Source: Mytilisepta virgata
Taxonomy: Eukaryota; Mollusca; Bivalvia; Mytilida; Mytilidae
Direction: 5' to 3'
Assembly: GCA_028015205.1 (NCBI GenBank)
Contig: CM051515.1
Location: 10,186,001-10,250,000 of the forward strand
Length of the DNA stretch: 64,000 nt
This document shows, one piece after another, positions 34,945 to 45,600 of this stretch (the stretch's first letter is position 1; each line of letters begins with the position of its first letter). The notes below the pieces were generated by a model. It was not told the origin of the DNA and made no database searches. It was given only the letters and a program-made list of their open reading frames with translations. A program made the position numbers and the translations under genes.

Positions 34945-35220
34945 TAACGCGTTAAATTGGCGTTTTAACGCGATAAATAGGTGTTTTAACGCGTTAAAGA
35001 CATCAAAGGCTAGTCTGCATCAGAATTTGCGACTTAAAATTTACGATATAAAATTTATTTAAGCCGTTAGTGAATCACGCGATAAAATTTATAGCATTTT
35101 TCAATTTCTTTTCAATGTTCTTATTTTTAACGCGTTAAATGTGGTTTTATCGCGTTAATTTAAATTTTATCGCGTTAAACGGGTATTTATCGCGTTAAAA
35201 TTTTAACGCGTTATTTTATA
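34945..35220. repeat. Second CGCG box array with diverged spacers
   Basis: Boxes at 34945-35000 and 35130-35215 keep the TTAACGCGTTAA or TTATCGCGTTAA core and 20-21-bp spacing, but spacers differ from one another and from the first array (TTGGCG, TAGGTG, TGTGG, ACGGG). The last pair is at 16 bp. Confidence 0.85.
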
Positions 35221-35744
35221 TCGTTTTTGACATAAACGGCCTTTCATACTGTTGTGTTTATGTTAACTTTGTGTTTTGTGCTCTTTTATGTTATTTTTTT
35301 GTACGAGGTTGATTAAGAAAATTTTGTTTTGCCGCTTCATTTTTCAAAAATGCTGAAAATTCGCCCCAAATTCTTCATCTTTCAAGACATTAAAAATAAA
35401 AAGTGTTCGCTCGCTCCTAAAATTGGTAAAAAAGAGGGATTTTTTTTCATTATTTGCATTATTTTAATTAAAAAAAATTAGAATTAAAATTTCGCTCACT
35501 CGCATCTCTTTTTGCCACCCAAAATCCAAAGAACTAAAAATCAATTTGATGTGGCCTAATATCAAAGAGCAAATAAAATTCAAAATTATGCAGAGTTTGA
35601 GTCCACTCTCATCAGTAGCGACACGTTTTTATGAATGGAGCCGAATGTTGCACAATTTGAGCTGAAGACAGACATTCAATTAAAAAAAAATTATTTTGAT
35701 TAAAATACTGTTCTTCGGAGATCATTGATGCTCAAGACCCTGCT
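35221..35744. other. No gene seen
   Basis: AT-rich, with phrases 'GTGTTCGCTCGCTCCTAAAA' and 'TTTCGCTCACTCGCATCTC' repeated around 35405 and 35495 in similar context. This suggests a small duplicated or foldback repeat. No frame of interest. Confidence 0.45.
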
Positions 35745-35985
35745 CGAGTCTTTACAGATCTTTACACACAGTGCTTGAGTCTATCCACACTTTGCTCGAG
35801 TCTATACACACTGCTTGAGTCTATACACTCACTGCTTGAGTCTATACACACTGCTGGAGTCTATACACACACTGCTGGAGTCTATATGCACACTGCTTGA
35901 GTCTATACACACAGCTCGAGTCTATACACACACACTGCTCGAGTCTATACACACACTGCTCGAGTCTATACACACACTGCTTGAC
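35745..35985. repeat. About 21-bp tandem repeat (CTGCTCGAGTCTATACACAC)
   Basis: About eleven units varying between CTGCTCGAG, CTGCTTGAG and CTGCTGGAG and in the length of the ACAC run. Same orientation throughout. Confidence 0.92.
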
Positions 35986-36047
35986 AGGACTACTCTCAAG
36001 CTAGTCTTGACTTAACTCACGTGCTCATTTCGTTTTGTTTTTGTTTT

Positions 36048-36186
36048 TTGTTTGTTGCTGCTGTTGCTGCTCTAGGCAGGGAAGTTCTATTGTTTGTTGC
36101 TTCTGTTGCTGGTCTATGCAGGGAAGTTCTGTTGTTTGTTGCTTCTGTTGCTGGTCTATGCAGGGAAGTTCTGCTGTTTGTTGCTT
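36048..36186. repeat. About 47-bp tandem repeat, three copies
   Basis: The unit 'TGTTTGTTGCTTCTGTTGCT' 'GGTCTATGCAGGGAAGTTCT' is repeated three times, the first copy being more diverged. It produces a repetitive open frame that is not evidence of a gene. Confidence 0.9.
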
Positions 36187-36234
36187 CCTTTTACTCGTCT
36201 GGTCAATCTAGCAACTCGACAGGAAATTTCATAC

Positions 36235-36895
36235 ACATTATAGCCTTTATCATCATTAACCATAATAACCCAAATCTAGGTAACCATAACTCTTACTTTA
36301 ACTGTAACCCTAACCCTGACCTTAACCATAATTCTAATACTAATACTAACTCTAATCCTAACCCAAACCCTAACCTTAACCCTAGTTCTGACCTTAAGCC
36401 TAAATCTAACCCTAACCCTAACAATAACCATTATAATCCTTACACTAAACCCTAACAATAACCATAACTCTAACCCTACCTCTGATTTTAACCCTGATTC
36501 TAACCTTAACCGTAACCATAATTAAACCCAAACACTTAACTTAATTCTAAATTTAATCCTAATTAACCATTACCCTAACCCTAACCCTTACACTGACCTA
36601 AACCCTAATTCTATCCCTAACACTAACAGTAACCAAAACCATAACAATTAACTCTAACCGTAATAAACCATAACCCTAACACTAATCCCAAACCATAACA
36701 ATTACCTAACCCTCACTGAGCCCTAATCCTTACCCTTACCCTTACACTAACCCTAACCTTAAGCCTAATTCTAACACCAACCCTAACCATAACCATAACA
36801 CTAAATCCTATCCCTAACCCTAAGCCTCACCTATCCCTAACCCTAACCCTTACCCAACTTAAACATATTAAACTCTGACCTTAACCGTTAACCAT
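36235..36895. repeat. Degenerate interstitial telomere-like block (CCCTAA)n
   Basis: About 650 bp built of CCCTAA/CTAACC hexamers with frequent substitutions (ACCATAACC, ACCTTAACC, AATTCTAACC), with perfect runs such as CCCTAACCCTAACCC near 36575 and 36835. Orientation is uniform (C-rich strand on +). CCCTAA/TTAGGG is the usual molluscan telomere repeat. Here it sits inside a chromosome arm as far as the window shows. Confidence 0.85.
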
Positions 36896-37319
36896 AACTC
36901 TTAATACAAAATAACGCATCGGAATATATGTTGTAAACTTACAACTTAAATCTTACTAATACGAAATATTACGTCTTGAACACTTCAAGTTTCAAACTCA
37001 TTAGTACGTTATGAACTTTTAACTCCATCTTAATCTATAGTTATCAAAACCACAACGTAATCATGCGTAATTATTTGATTTTGTAAAAAAACTGTTGCAT
37101 TCCAAAACGTAGTCGATGCGTTTTGAATGGAAAACCAATAACGTTTTACAAAGGTTTTAACGATTAATAATCTAGAAATGTTTCTAAAGCCATAACGTAC
37201 GTTATTTTTCGTATTTTGTTAATTTTTTAACATTGGTTCTATGGAAAAATTGCAAAATTTAGGTAGCATTTACGCTATGGCTATACGAACCGTGTTTTAA
37301 TTTAAATTTGCACAATTTT
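36896..37319. other. No gene; AT-rich
   Basis: Several AACGTA/TACGTT phrases (ATAACGCATC, TTACGTCTTG, AGTACGTTATG, CATAACGTACGTTA). No unit or frame recognised. Confidence 0.45.
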
Positions 37320-37690
37320 AAAGACTATAAGGAAAATCGTTCCATATTTTGACGGCAGAAAACTGAAACGATTTCTTTAGAAAATTCGTATTACATCATT
37401 TATGAGGTCTAGGTTAAAAATAAATTATTATCAAAAAAAGATCTCAAATTATATCTTTGAACATATTCACCATTTCCTGTTTGTAGAATCGTGTATTCCG
37501 GAACTAAACCATGTACAACTTTGTACATTAAAATATACTTTTGAAATTGTACTCTCTTCGTAAATGGTAACCGTTTCAAGGCAGAAAACATAAAATCAGA
37601 CGGTGTTAAAAATTTACAGACTTTCAAAGTTTATCATGGAAAAGTTTAATACAGTCATCTAAAATTCGACGTACAAAACAATGACTATTG
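37320..37690 (-). pseudogene. LINE ORF2 C-terminal remnant
   Basis: Minus-strand frame 37627-37409 contains TPSDFMFSALKRLPF then TKRVQFQKYILMYKVVHGL and YNLRSFFDNNLFLT. This matches the usual end of many non-LTR ORF2 proteins: an 'LxWLPFxxRVxYxKxxLxYK' block, then an 'NLRS..NNLYVP' block. After a stop and frameshift the next block is still legible as FLKKSFQFSAVKIWNDFP (expected 'FKKSFxYxGAKIWNSLP'). Only the 3' part remains. It is not adjacent to the reverse transcriptase remnant at 27.4-27.8 kb and need not be the same insertion. Confidence 0.8.
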
Positions 37691-39250
37691 AAAGAAGAGT
37701 GGGGGGGGGGGGGGGGGGGGGTACCACCAGTCTGACTATACATTGACGTGACATATTAAAACAAAGATTCAAAGTGCGTCTTCAGGTTGGTTATTAAGTT
37801 GGGGAATCTTTAAGATAATTTAGTCGTGATAAAAATCAGATCTCACATAGCTAAATTTATGAAAGCACTAACAAAACCACAGAATTTAACGTATTTTACA
37901 ACCACACATGAACCACGCCAAGAAGTCATAAATAATAATAAAATGAATATATATATAAGAAATTTTTATGTACAAAGTAATAGGAAGTAGACTATGTATA
38001 GTATACATATATGAGTAAGACCGTTCTCTGTACACGTGGCAAAAATATACACGTTGTTCTCTACAGCACAATGCTGCATCATCAGCAGTTTTCTAAAAAT
38101 AATATTTCAAACAACAACGCCGGAAATTACGCGTCCACAACTGAAATAAGTAACTGAAAATAGGTATCTGCATTCTTTAATTTCATTGAAATTAAAACAA
38201 TAGTATTAATCTTCTCAATTCACTATCAACAGGGTTTTTTTTTTATTGAAATTGTACTGCATTTTTCATTGTTTTTTTTTACCATTGATCGAATTAGAAA
38301 AAAAAAAAACAAAACAAAATGGCAGATATTCAAGCAGATATAGTTATAACCACTTATAATTATTATATGTATACAATAAAAGTATATTAAAAAACTAAAA
38401 AAAAAACATATTCATGACACATGCAGGCACCTTGGCAATGGATCTAGTCTGTTCATTATTCCCATTTTCTCCTACCCCCCCCCCCCCCCCCCCCCCCCCC
38501 CCATTTTGTATGCGTGCCAAACCCCCGATCGATCGATCGACGTTCGATGTACCCCCGTCTTCAAAAATATTTTCATATATTTTTAAATAATTTCATGAAA
38601 TTAATACAATGTGGACATTTGATCTTCGCTATGATAATGTGATATTGTGTTTATTGCTTTCATAAAGTGATGAAAAGTAAAAACATTTCTTACAATGGAC
38701 AAATGATGAATTAAGGTTGGGGTTTTTAGCGGAGAAAAAAGGGGGAGGCATAGTAAAAAAAGGGGGTGCAATAGACTAAATCAATTCCAAAGGTGCCTGT
38801 AATTCATGATACAGGCACAGTTACCCGAATGCTAACTTGAACTTTTACAGGTTGAGGTAGGTCGATCGTACGTCTAAGTAAGTTTCAGATGCAGAATAAC
38901 TATATGTATCCTTGGGATAAAGATTCAAATGCTATTTTTCCCTCTCAAACTAATATTAGTAATATATGGCAATTTTCCTGTATTGTTCGATGAATGATTG
39001 TTTACTTTTCTTTTAAACTTATAGTGCTAATTAGTTATTTAAACATGTTAAAGAATTTATAGTCTAGTTATAAATTAAAAACTAATAAAATAATAGTAAA
39101 TAGAATAAATTTTTATAATTCACACAAAAGGTAACAATTTCAGCACATCAGCAAAAACCAATTTGCTTTCCATAGAACAGAATTATTAGGATTTTTTTAT
39201 TATTCACTGACAAGGTAACACTAGCCCTACGAACTCGGATCAGATTTCGC
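37691..39250. other. No gene; homopolymers and AT-rich DNA upstream of promoter
   Basis: Holds a G run at 37701-37721, a C run at 38475-38502, a short GATC repeat (38528-38540), and C-rich text around it. The remainder is AT-rich and without usable frames. Nothing else identified. Confidence 0.55.
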
Positions 39251-39281
39251 TGCCACGCTGGCACGTTGCTGGTATTGTAGG

Positions 39282-39420
39282 CCAATCACCTAATCTCTTT
39301 TATTGAATTGCGGAATACACAAAACAGACCTAATTGTATTACGAATCTCTTGATTGGTCAACTTCAGTTGCAACGTGTAACTCAGAGTTATCCCCGCTTG
39401 GACGTAAGGCTAGTATAAAA
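39282..39420 (+). promoter_or_regulatory. CALU: Probable calumenin promoter (CCAAT, ATTGG, TATAAAA)
   Basis: A forward CCAAT lies at 39282-39286, a reverse CCAAT (ATTGG) at 39353-39357, and TATAAAA at 39414-39420. They precede a likely first exon that ends at a strong GTAAGT donor. ACGT cores lie nearby (GCACGTTG, CAACGTGT, GACGTAAG), but the spacing does not match a standard ER-stress element. Promoter function is inferred from position and motifs only. Confidence 0.55.
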
Positions 39421-39444
39421 GGAAAATAGAATTAATCGACTTTT

Positions 39445-39518
39445 TGTTGCACAGATGTTCTAAAATTGTTTCTTATTGATAAAGTTAAATAGCATTATTA
39501 GGTCTATAAACGATATCG
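39445..39518 (+). other. CALU: Probable non-coding exon 1 (5' UTR) of calumenin gene
   Basis: The start is estimated about 25-30 nt downstream of TATAAAA. The end is set by ATATCG followed by GTAAGT at 39519. It has no ATG. A leader exon followed by a long first intron (about 3.0 kb, to 42534) is inferred because the coding exon begins with a splice acceptor 21 nt upstream of its ATG. Confidence 0.5.
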
Positions 39519-40879
39519 GTAAGTACATTTTATTTCCATGTTATTGATCTCTAAGATGGCGATTAAGATTTTTAAGTCGTCTGAGTGTGCATTTCGATAT
39601 CTTTTAAAATTTGAGAGTCCTTTCACAACATTTTTGCAAATAGGGTTCATTGTAGAAAAAAATGTAATTTAAAAAGTATACACAAATACAATGCATTAAA
39701 GTTTTAAATTTAATTCAAATTATGTTTTGAAGTAAAAGCTTCAAAACTTGCCAATTTAAAAATGTTTATTATTATCTCCCCTAATTTCATACTACTGTGT
39801 ATATTTTTTTTTCAAACTGCAAGTGGTTTTTTAGGAATATTTCAAAATGAAAATAAAAAGTATTATTTGGCTTTTGTGTCCAATAGTTGTAAGAATGGTC
39901 TTTTCTACTGCTGAAGTGAAGATCCCAAAAATTTTACCACAGTTGATTTTGCTACTTTACTCTTTAGTGTGCATGTCATTGATTTTTGCATCATATATGA
40001 AATAAAAAAAAATGAGACATTGCAGAATATTTGCATTTCCTGTTTTGTGAAGGTTTTCCTTGTTTTGACTTTAAAGAAATACCAAATTCTTATTTTAAAC
40101 GTACTAGTACAGAATAGTAATGAAGTCAGGAGTTTTTCATGCATAGTGAAATCAGTTGCTAAAGTATTTGAGACACATAGTAATGTGTGTCATGCATAAT
40201 TGACAATTTTAGAGAATTAACATTCTCAAATTTACACTTTTTTGACAAAACTTTGAGGCGAACTAAAAATGCCTTTAAATTGCTGGCTTAGCACTTTGAG
40301 ATTGAAAAGAAGTCGCCAAGAAATTTTGGCAAAGGGAAACAACTCATAATCGAATTGTTCAGCAAAAAATCTGGCGCCAATCGACGTGCTGTTTTGTCTA
40401 TTTTGTTACTTCACATTTGATAAACACTTCAGATACATATGTGATTAACGATATTTACATTATTGCCATTTGCAGCTTGGAGAATGAAGTTATTTAATTT
40501 TGTCCAAAAACATATTTTCTATGCTTCAACACTACATGTAAGTGAATATTTGTTGCAAAAACGGAACATCTACACACTTTACATATTTCTATCAAAAATA
40601 CTTGTATATGTTGCTAAAATAGTAAACTATGTCTTCTTGGGAGAAGTGGAGACTCACTAGGAGAAGTGAATGTATCTCAGTTTAACATGAAATAAATACT
40701 TAGAACATGTAGCAAAACAAACATTAATTTCATATTTGTCACTTAAAGTTTTCTTGGTTCCTCCCTTTTGTAAGACAATTCCATCTGTTTTATTTTTCTT
40801 TCTTTATTTTAAACGTCTCATTGGGAGACTTGACAAAGTTGAGGGGAACTAATGAAGTCACCCTGGCGTCCACATCCAG

Positions 40880-41510
40880 TTCTCACTTACTAGTTGACAT
40901 ATGGTCATCTATTTTTGTGAGCAGGTGCACGTTGAAGAGACTGACCATGTGACATAAGATGGAGGTGACATGACCCATATCACACGGTTGACTGTCTTTT
41001 AAGTTTTATGTCAAAAATCAGTTTTAACATACAAAGTGACCTACAATCATATTACATGTACTTGTTGTGATAGTGCATCTCGGGGTGTAACACAGCTTTC
41101 CACCAAAATTAGGTCACTCTGACCCACTTATTGCACTTCACTGAATTGTGTTAAGTTTTACATCCGAGTTCAATTCTCCGATACCAAGGGACCTACAATC
41201 ATATTACTTGGTGTGAGGGTGCATCTTGGGGAGTAACACAGCTTCCTACTAAAAATAGGTCATTCTGACCTACTTATCGGGCTTCATTGACTGAGGTAAA
41301 GTTTTACGTCTGAGTTCAGTTCTTTTATACCAAGGGACCTACAGTCATATTACATGGTTATGAGTGTGCATCTCGGGGAGTAACACAGCCTCCCACCATA
41401 ATTAGGTCATTTTGACCTACTTATCGCACTTCACTGAGTTAGGTAAAGTTTTATGTCCAGTTCAAGGGACCTACAGTCATATTACCTGTAAGGGTTCATC
41501 TCAGGGAGGT
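40880..41510. repeat. Tandem repeat, 130-155-bp unit, in intron 1
   Basis: Four units marked by 'GGGACCTACAATCATATTAC' (about 41036, 41188, 41334, 41466), each followed by a 'GTGCATCTCGGGGAGTAAC' type phrase and 'AGGTCATTCTGACCTACTTA' with 'TCGCACTTCACTGA'. The reverse complement resembles the 15001-15600 and 17630 units, so it is the same family in opposite orientation. AGGTCATTCTGACCT is a small inverted repeat inside each unit. 39519-40879 of intron 1 shows no gene. Confidence 0.8.
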
Positions 41511-42555
41511 GCAAAGCCACACACCACAATTATGGGAGGAACGAGGCGAACTTTTTAATCGTAGAATCCGGTAAAATTGTTTTGGCAACTTTAACCTCCA
41601 GTTCGCCATCTAGATTAGTCTTGCATTTCTTGAAAATGAAAACAAAAAATTAATTATTTATTTTGGACTTGCATGCAAGCAACCAACAATCCACTGATTT
41701 TTAATTTATAATTGTCATTGGGACAAAAGTATTGTATATAATTAAAAAGAAGTTTTTGAATTGGTTTATTTTAGTTATGAAGATAAAGTTTTAACACATA
41801 TCAAAGATATTGATTAATATGTGTATTTGCCAAGTTTATGTAATAAAATTTTCTAGCCATACCAAAAAGTGAAATTTTTTTGAAAAACATGGTTTTCACA
41901 AATTTGATTTTGGGACTGTAAACAATGAGATTCTGACCTTCCATCTTTCTGTTTTGCATATTTTGATGTTTACTAATAAAGAATGAATTTGTAATTAACT
42001 GATAAATTTAAGTTGATGCAATACATATACAAGGGGTAAGGGTGAAGGTTTATGAAAAAACATGTACAATGTAGAACAGAAAATAAAAAGCAAGGCCTAA
42101 CTAGAAGCTGTAGAAAATACCTTTGTACTAGTTAGTGTAAAAACAGGCAGGGATATTACAAAAAATCCTTTAAGTGACTGGTGTAAAAAAAAAACCAACC
42201 CAGAAAACAACTGGTAAAGTGACAGGAGAAAAACAGTCTACAAAATATAGTCCTACATCTCTCAGTCTACATGTTTATGGATACATTGTGCATGTACATG
42301 TATGTGGTACTTACTTGAAGGTCCATGTTGGATAGAAAAATACATTTTCCATCTTGACCAGTTTGGGCCTTTGTGTCCACTTGTAGCTCATGTCTGTGCT
42401 GTTTATTTGTAATATAAACCTTGACTACAAGCTTGTATACAGAAAGATCATGATCAGTCCTTTGAGATGACCAGATTCTTTTTTATATGAGAAAATTCCT
42501 TTTTAGATGTAAATTATGTTTGTGTCTTTTTCAGATTTACACTGTAAATATCAAC

Positions 42556-42663
42556 ATGAAGGCCAGCAGTATATATGTAGTATTAGGAATTCTAAGTGTG
42601 TCATATTGTTCAGCTATACCTAAACCTGGAGAAGATGACCATAAAAACAGAGTGCATGATAAG
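42556..42663 (+). CDS. CALU: Calumenin exon 2: signal peptide and N-terminus
   Basis: The acceptor TTTTTCAG ends at 42534 and the start codon is at 42556 (ATCAACATGAAG). It encodes [20 protein letters not shown], a typical signal peptide, then an acidic/basic linker ending VHDK. The donor AAG|GTACAA gives phase 0. The frame is open upstream into the intron, but the splice site and signal peptide choose this ATG. Confidence 0.93.
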
Positions 42664-45600
42664 GTACAATATAAACTTCATACAAGCTCCTCTCACATTA
42701 TCTCTTTATTTCATAACAGTTGGTTATGGTTGAGTTTTTACTATAGTAATTTCAAAATTTGGCGAAAATTACAGACAGGATTAAAAAAAGTGTGTTTTAC
42801 ACAAATATTTGCTATGAAAGAGATTGAAAATTAGTTCAAAGTGTACATGTATATTGCAGCCTCACTCTAAATGACTTATGTCTGTATGTGTAATTAACTA
42901 GAATTAACAATTATTAAACACACACAGTAAGGAAATTTACACAGATACACAATTGAAATTTACAAGCTTAAACATTTCTAAAAATAGCCTGTTGTGTTTA
43001 CAGAGAAATGCTTGTATAAAGTTATTATCATAGAAAGTCTTTACCAATGTTCACAGAAATGAAAACATTTTTAGTAAACATATTTTCCCCCTTTTTGTAA
43101 AATTCTTGCAAACTCTTCAGGTGAGGTCCATATGTTGGATAGCATTATATTAAGGAACCATGTTAAAAGTGCTAAAGGATATTTTTGAGTTGAGGAGAGT
43201 TTGTTGAGACCATTTCAATAGGTATTTTAATTTTATTCTATAAATGTAGAAATTAAGTGATGTCCAACATGAAGAGGATGGTGAACACAACAATGACTAT
43301 GATCATGAGGCATTCCTGGGACGTGAGGAAGCCAAAACGTTTGATCAGTTAACACCAGAAGAGAGTAAAGAAAGATTGGGGTGAGCTTATTTTTACATGA
43401 ACAAGCTTTGTAAAGAGCAAAAATAACATTTTCCAGAAAAAGTCTGTTTTTTTTTTAGCTCAACTGTCCTAAAAGGACATGTGAGCTTTTGCTATCACTT
43501 GGCGTCCGTCGTCGGTCCGTCACCCGTCGTAAACTTTTTCTAAGATCTTCTCCTCTGAAACCACTGTACCAATTACAGCCATACTTAGTCTGAATGAGCC
43601 TTAGGGTATCTAGAATAAACTATATGTTTTATTTTCTTGTCCGCAGAGAAACATGGCCACCATGGCTAAAAAAGAACATAGGGGGTAAACTGCAGTTTTT
43701 GGCTGATATCTCAACAACTAAAGCATTAAGAGCAAAACTGATGGGGTAAAAATGTTCATCAGGTCAAGTTCTACCTGCTATGAAATTTTCAGACGAATCG
43801 GTCAACCCTTTTTCGGGTTATTGCCCCTGAATTGTTAATTTTAAGGAAAATTTGCAGTTTTAGGTTGTTATTTTGACTATTTTTATAGATAAAGACAAAC
43901 TGTAAACAGCAAAAATGTTCAGCAAAGTAAGATCTACAAATAAGTCAACATGACCAAAATCGTCAATTGACCCCTTATAGGAGTTCTGCCCTTTAAAGAT
44001 GGCATATGACGTAAACTTTTCTTAAAGATCTTCTTCTCTGAAACCACTGGGCCAATTGGGACCAAAGTTTGGTGGAATGGTCCTTGGGTGACCTCCTTCC
44101 AAAATTGTCCTATATCCGAGACTTCCAACCGACATGACTGCTGTTACTAAAAATAGAAAATAAGGGGGCATGGATTTAAAAAATCTTCTATGAAACTACA
44201 AGGCCGAGTAGAACCAATTTTGGCAGTAATGGTCCTTATGAGGTTCTCTTTCAGAATTATGTCCGATGACCCGGACTGTTAACCAACATGACTGCCAGAG
44301 CTGAACTTAGTTTAACATAGAACTGATAGAACCCTATAGAAAAACCAGCCAAATTGACTGCTACACATACATTTTTAGTCCTGTTCAAGGTAAAAAAAAT
44401 TCCAAGTGAGCAATACAGGCTCCTGAGAGCCTCTAGTTTAATTAAGGTGATTTTGAAGCATTTCTTCTAACATGTCTAAAGATCTTGTCTTTATTGTTTT
44501 GAGGTAGATGGTTATGTTTTTTTTTCTTCCATATATTGATTGAATCTAGATCTATATTTTGAAGTATTGTGGTAAGAATGGTGTTTGTTAGCTCAACTAT
44601 AAAGGCCAGTGTGAGCTGTTACCATCTCTTGGTGTCCGTTGTACATCTGTCAGTTAACTTTTCACATTTTGATCTTCTTTTTGAGAACCACTGAACACAA
44701 TTTGACCAAACTTGTGCAGTGCATGGATGGACACCAGCTAATAAGATGTCCATCTTGACTGGCAGCCTGGAACATTGCTGTCAAGCGAACTGGTTCACTG
44801 GTTTCAAACAAGAAGATCTTTCCAATTTTTGTGCTCTGGCAGCGATATCTTCTTGCCAGAGATGTTCCATCTGCCAAGTAAACATGGTGGCCAGAGCCTA
44901 TTCTAATTTTTGAGTGGCTGAATTTAGAAAAAATTGTTCTCAAGAACAATATACCCAATTGAACCCAAACTTTACAAATACATTTCTGTAGAGGTCCTTA
45001 ACAAGCATTGTTACTTTGGCATGTTTGGTGATGATCGGAAATCCAAGATGCAGGGTTCATACACATTTTTTACCACAAAATTCAAGGACATTTCAAGCAC
45101 TTTAAAGGACCAATTTTCAAGGACCAGAAATCAACTGATATGGACAATTTAAACCCATATGGTTATGATCTATATTCGCATTGTTCACAGATATAACACC
45201 TCTCTTCGGCCATGTCCTATACTGCGGCTTTTCTAGCCATACATCCGAGAATTTACATTTCCCAGGCATGTCATCAACGTTCTTTCGAACTACTTTCAGT
45301 TTCGGTTTGCTCATTGTCACTCAAATTCATCGGCAAAATACATTTAATCAAGTAAATGAAAGATGTTTTATTAGTTATAGTTTATTTAAGTTACCAAAAA
45401 ATCAATCTGGATCGTTTAATTACTAAAAGTTTTACGCAAAGTCAGATTTATTTCTTGGCCGCATCACAGAAATTACTACTCACCGGTTTCACAGAAAAGT
45501 AGCTATTTTTAGAAAAGGGAAAATACGCAAAACTTATATAAAGTCTTGACAAAAATACCGATAAACGCGAGACCGAGTGATCTGAAAACGAATTAGAAAC

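Noticed and set aside
36021..36455. 144-codon open frame on +
   Set aside because: It runs through the 47-bp minisatellite and then the telomere-like block, giving an Asn/Pro/Leu repeat. Low complexity with no domain.
27408..37690. The two LINE remnants as one 10-kb element
   Set aside because: They are in the order 3' part then RT on the minus strand reading (the tail lies upstream of the RT), which is not collinear, and unrelated repeats lie between.
39250..39380. ER-stress response element in the calumenin promoter
   Set aside because: CCAAT and CCACG or ACGTG cores are present, but order and spacing do not match CCAAT-N9-CCACG on either strand.
42487..42834. 115-aa protein starting at 42487
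   Set aside because: The first 23 codons are intron and acceptor sequence, and the end reads past the GT donor at 42664. The true coding part is 42556-42663.
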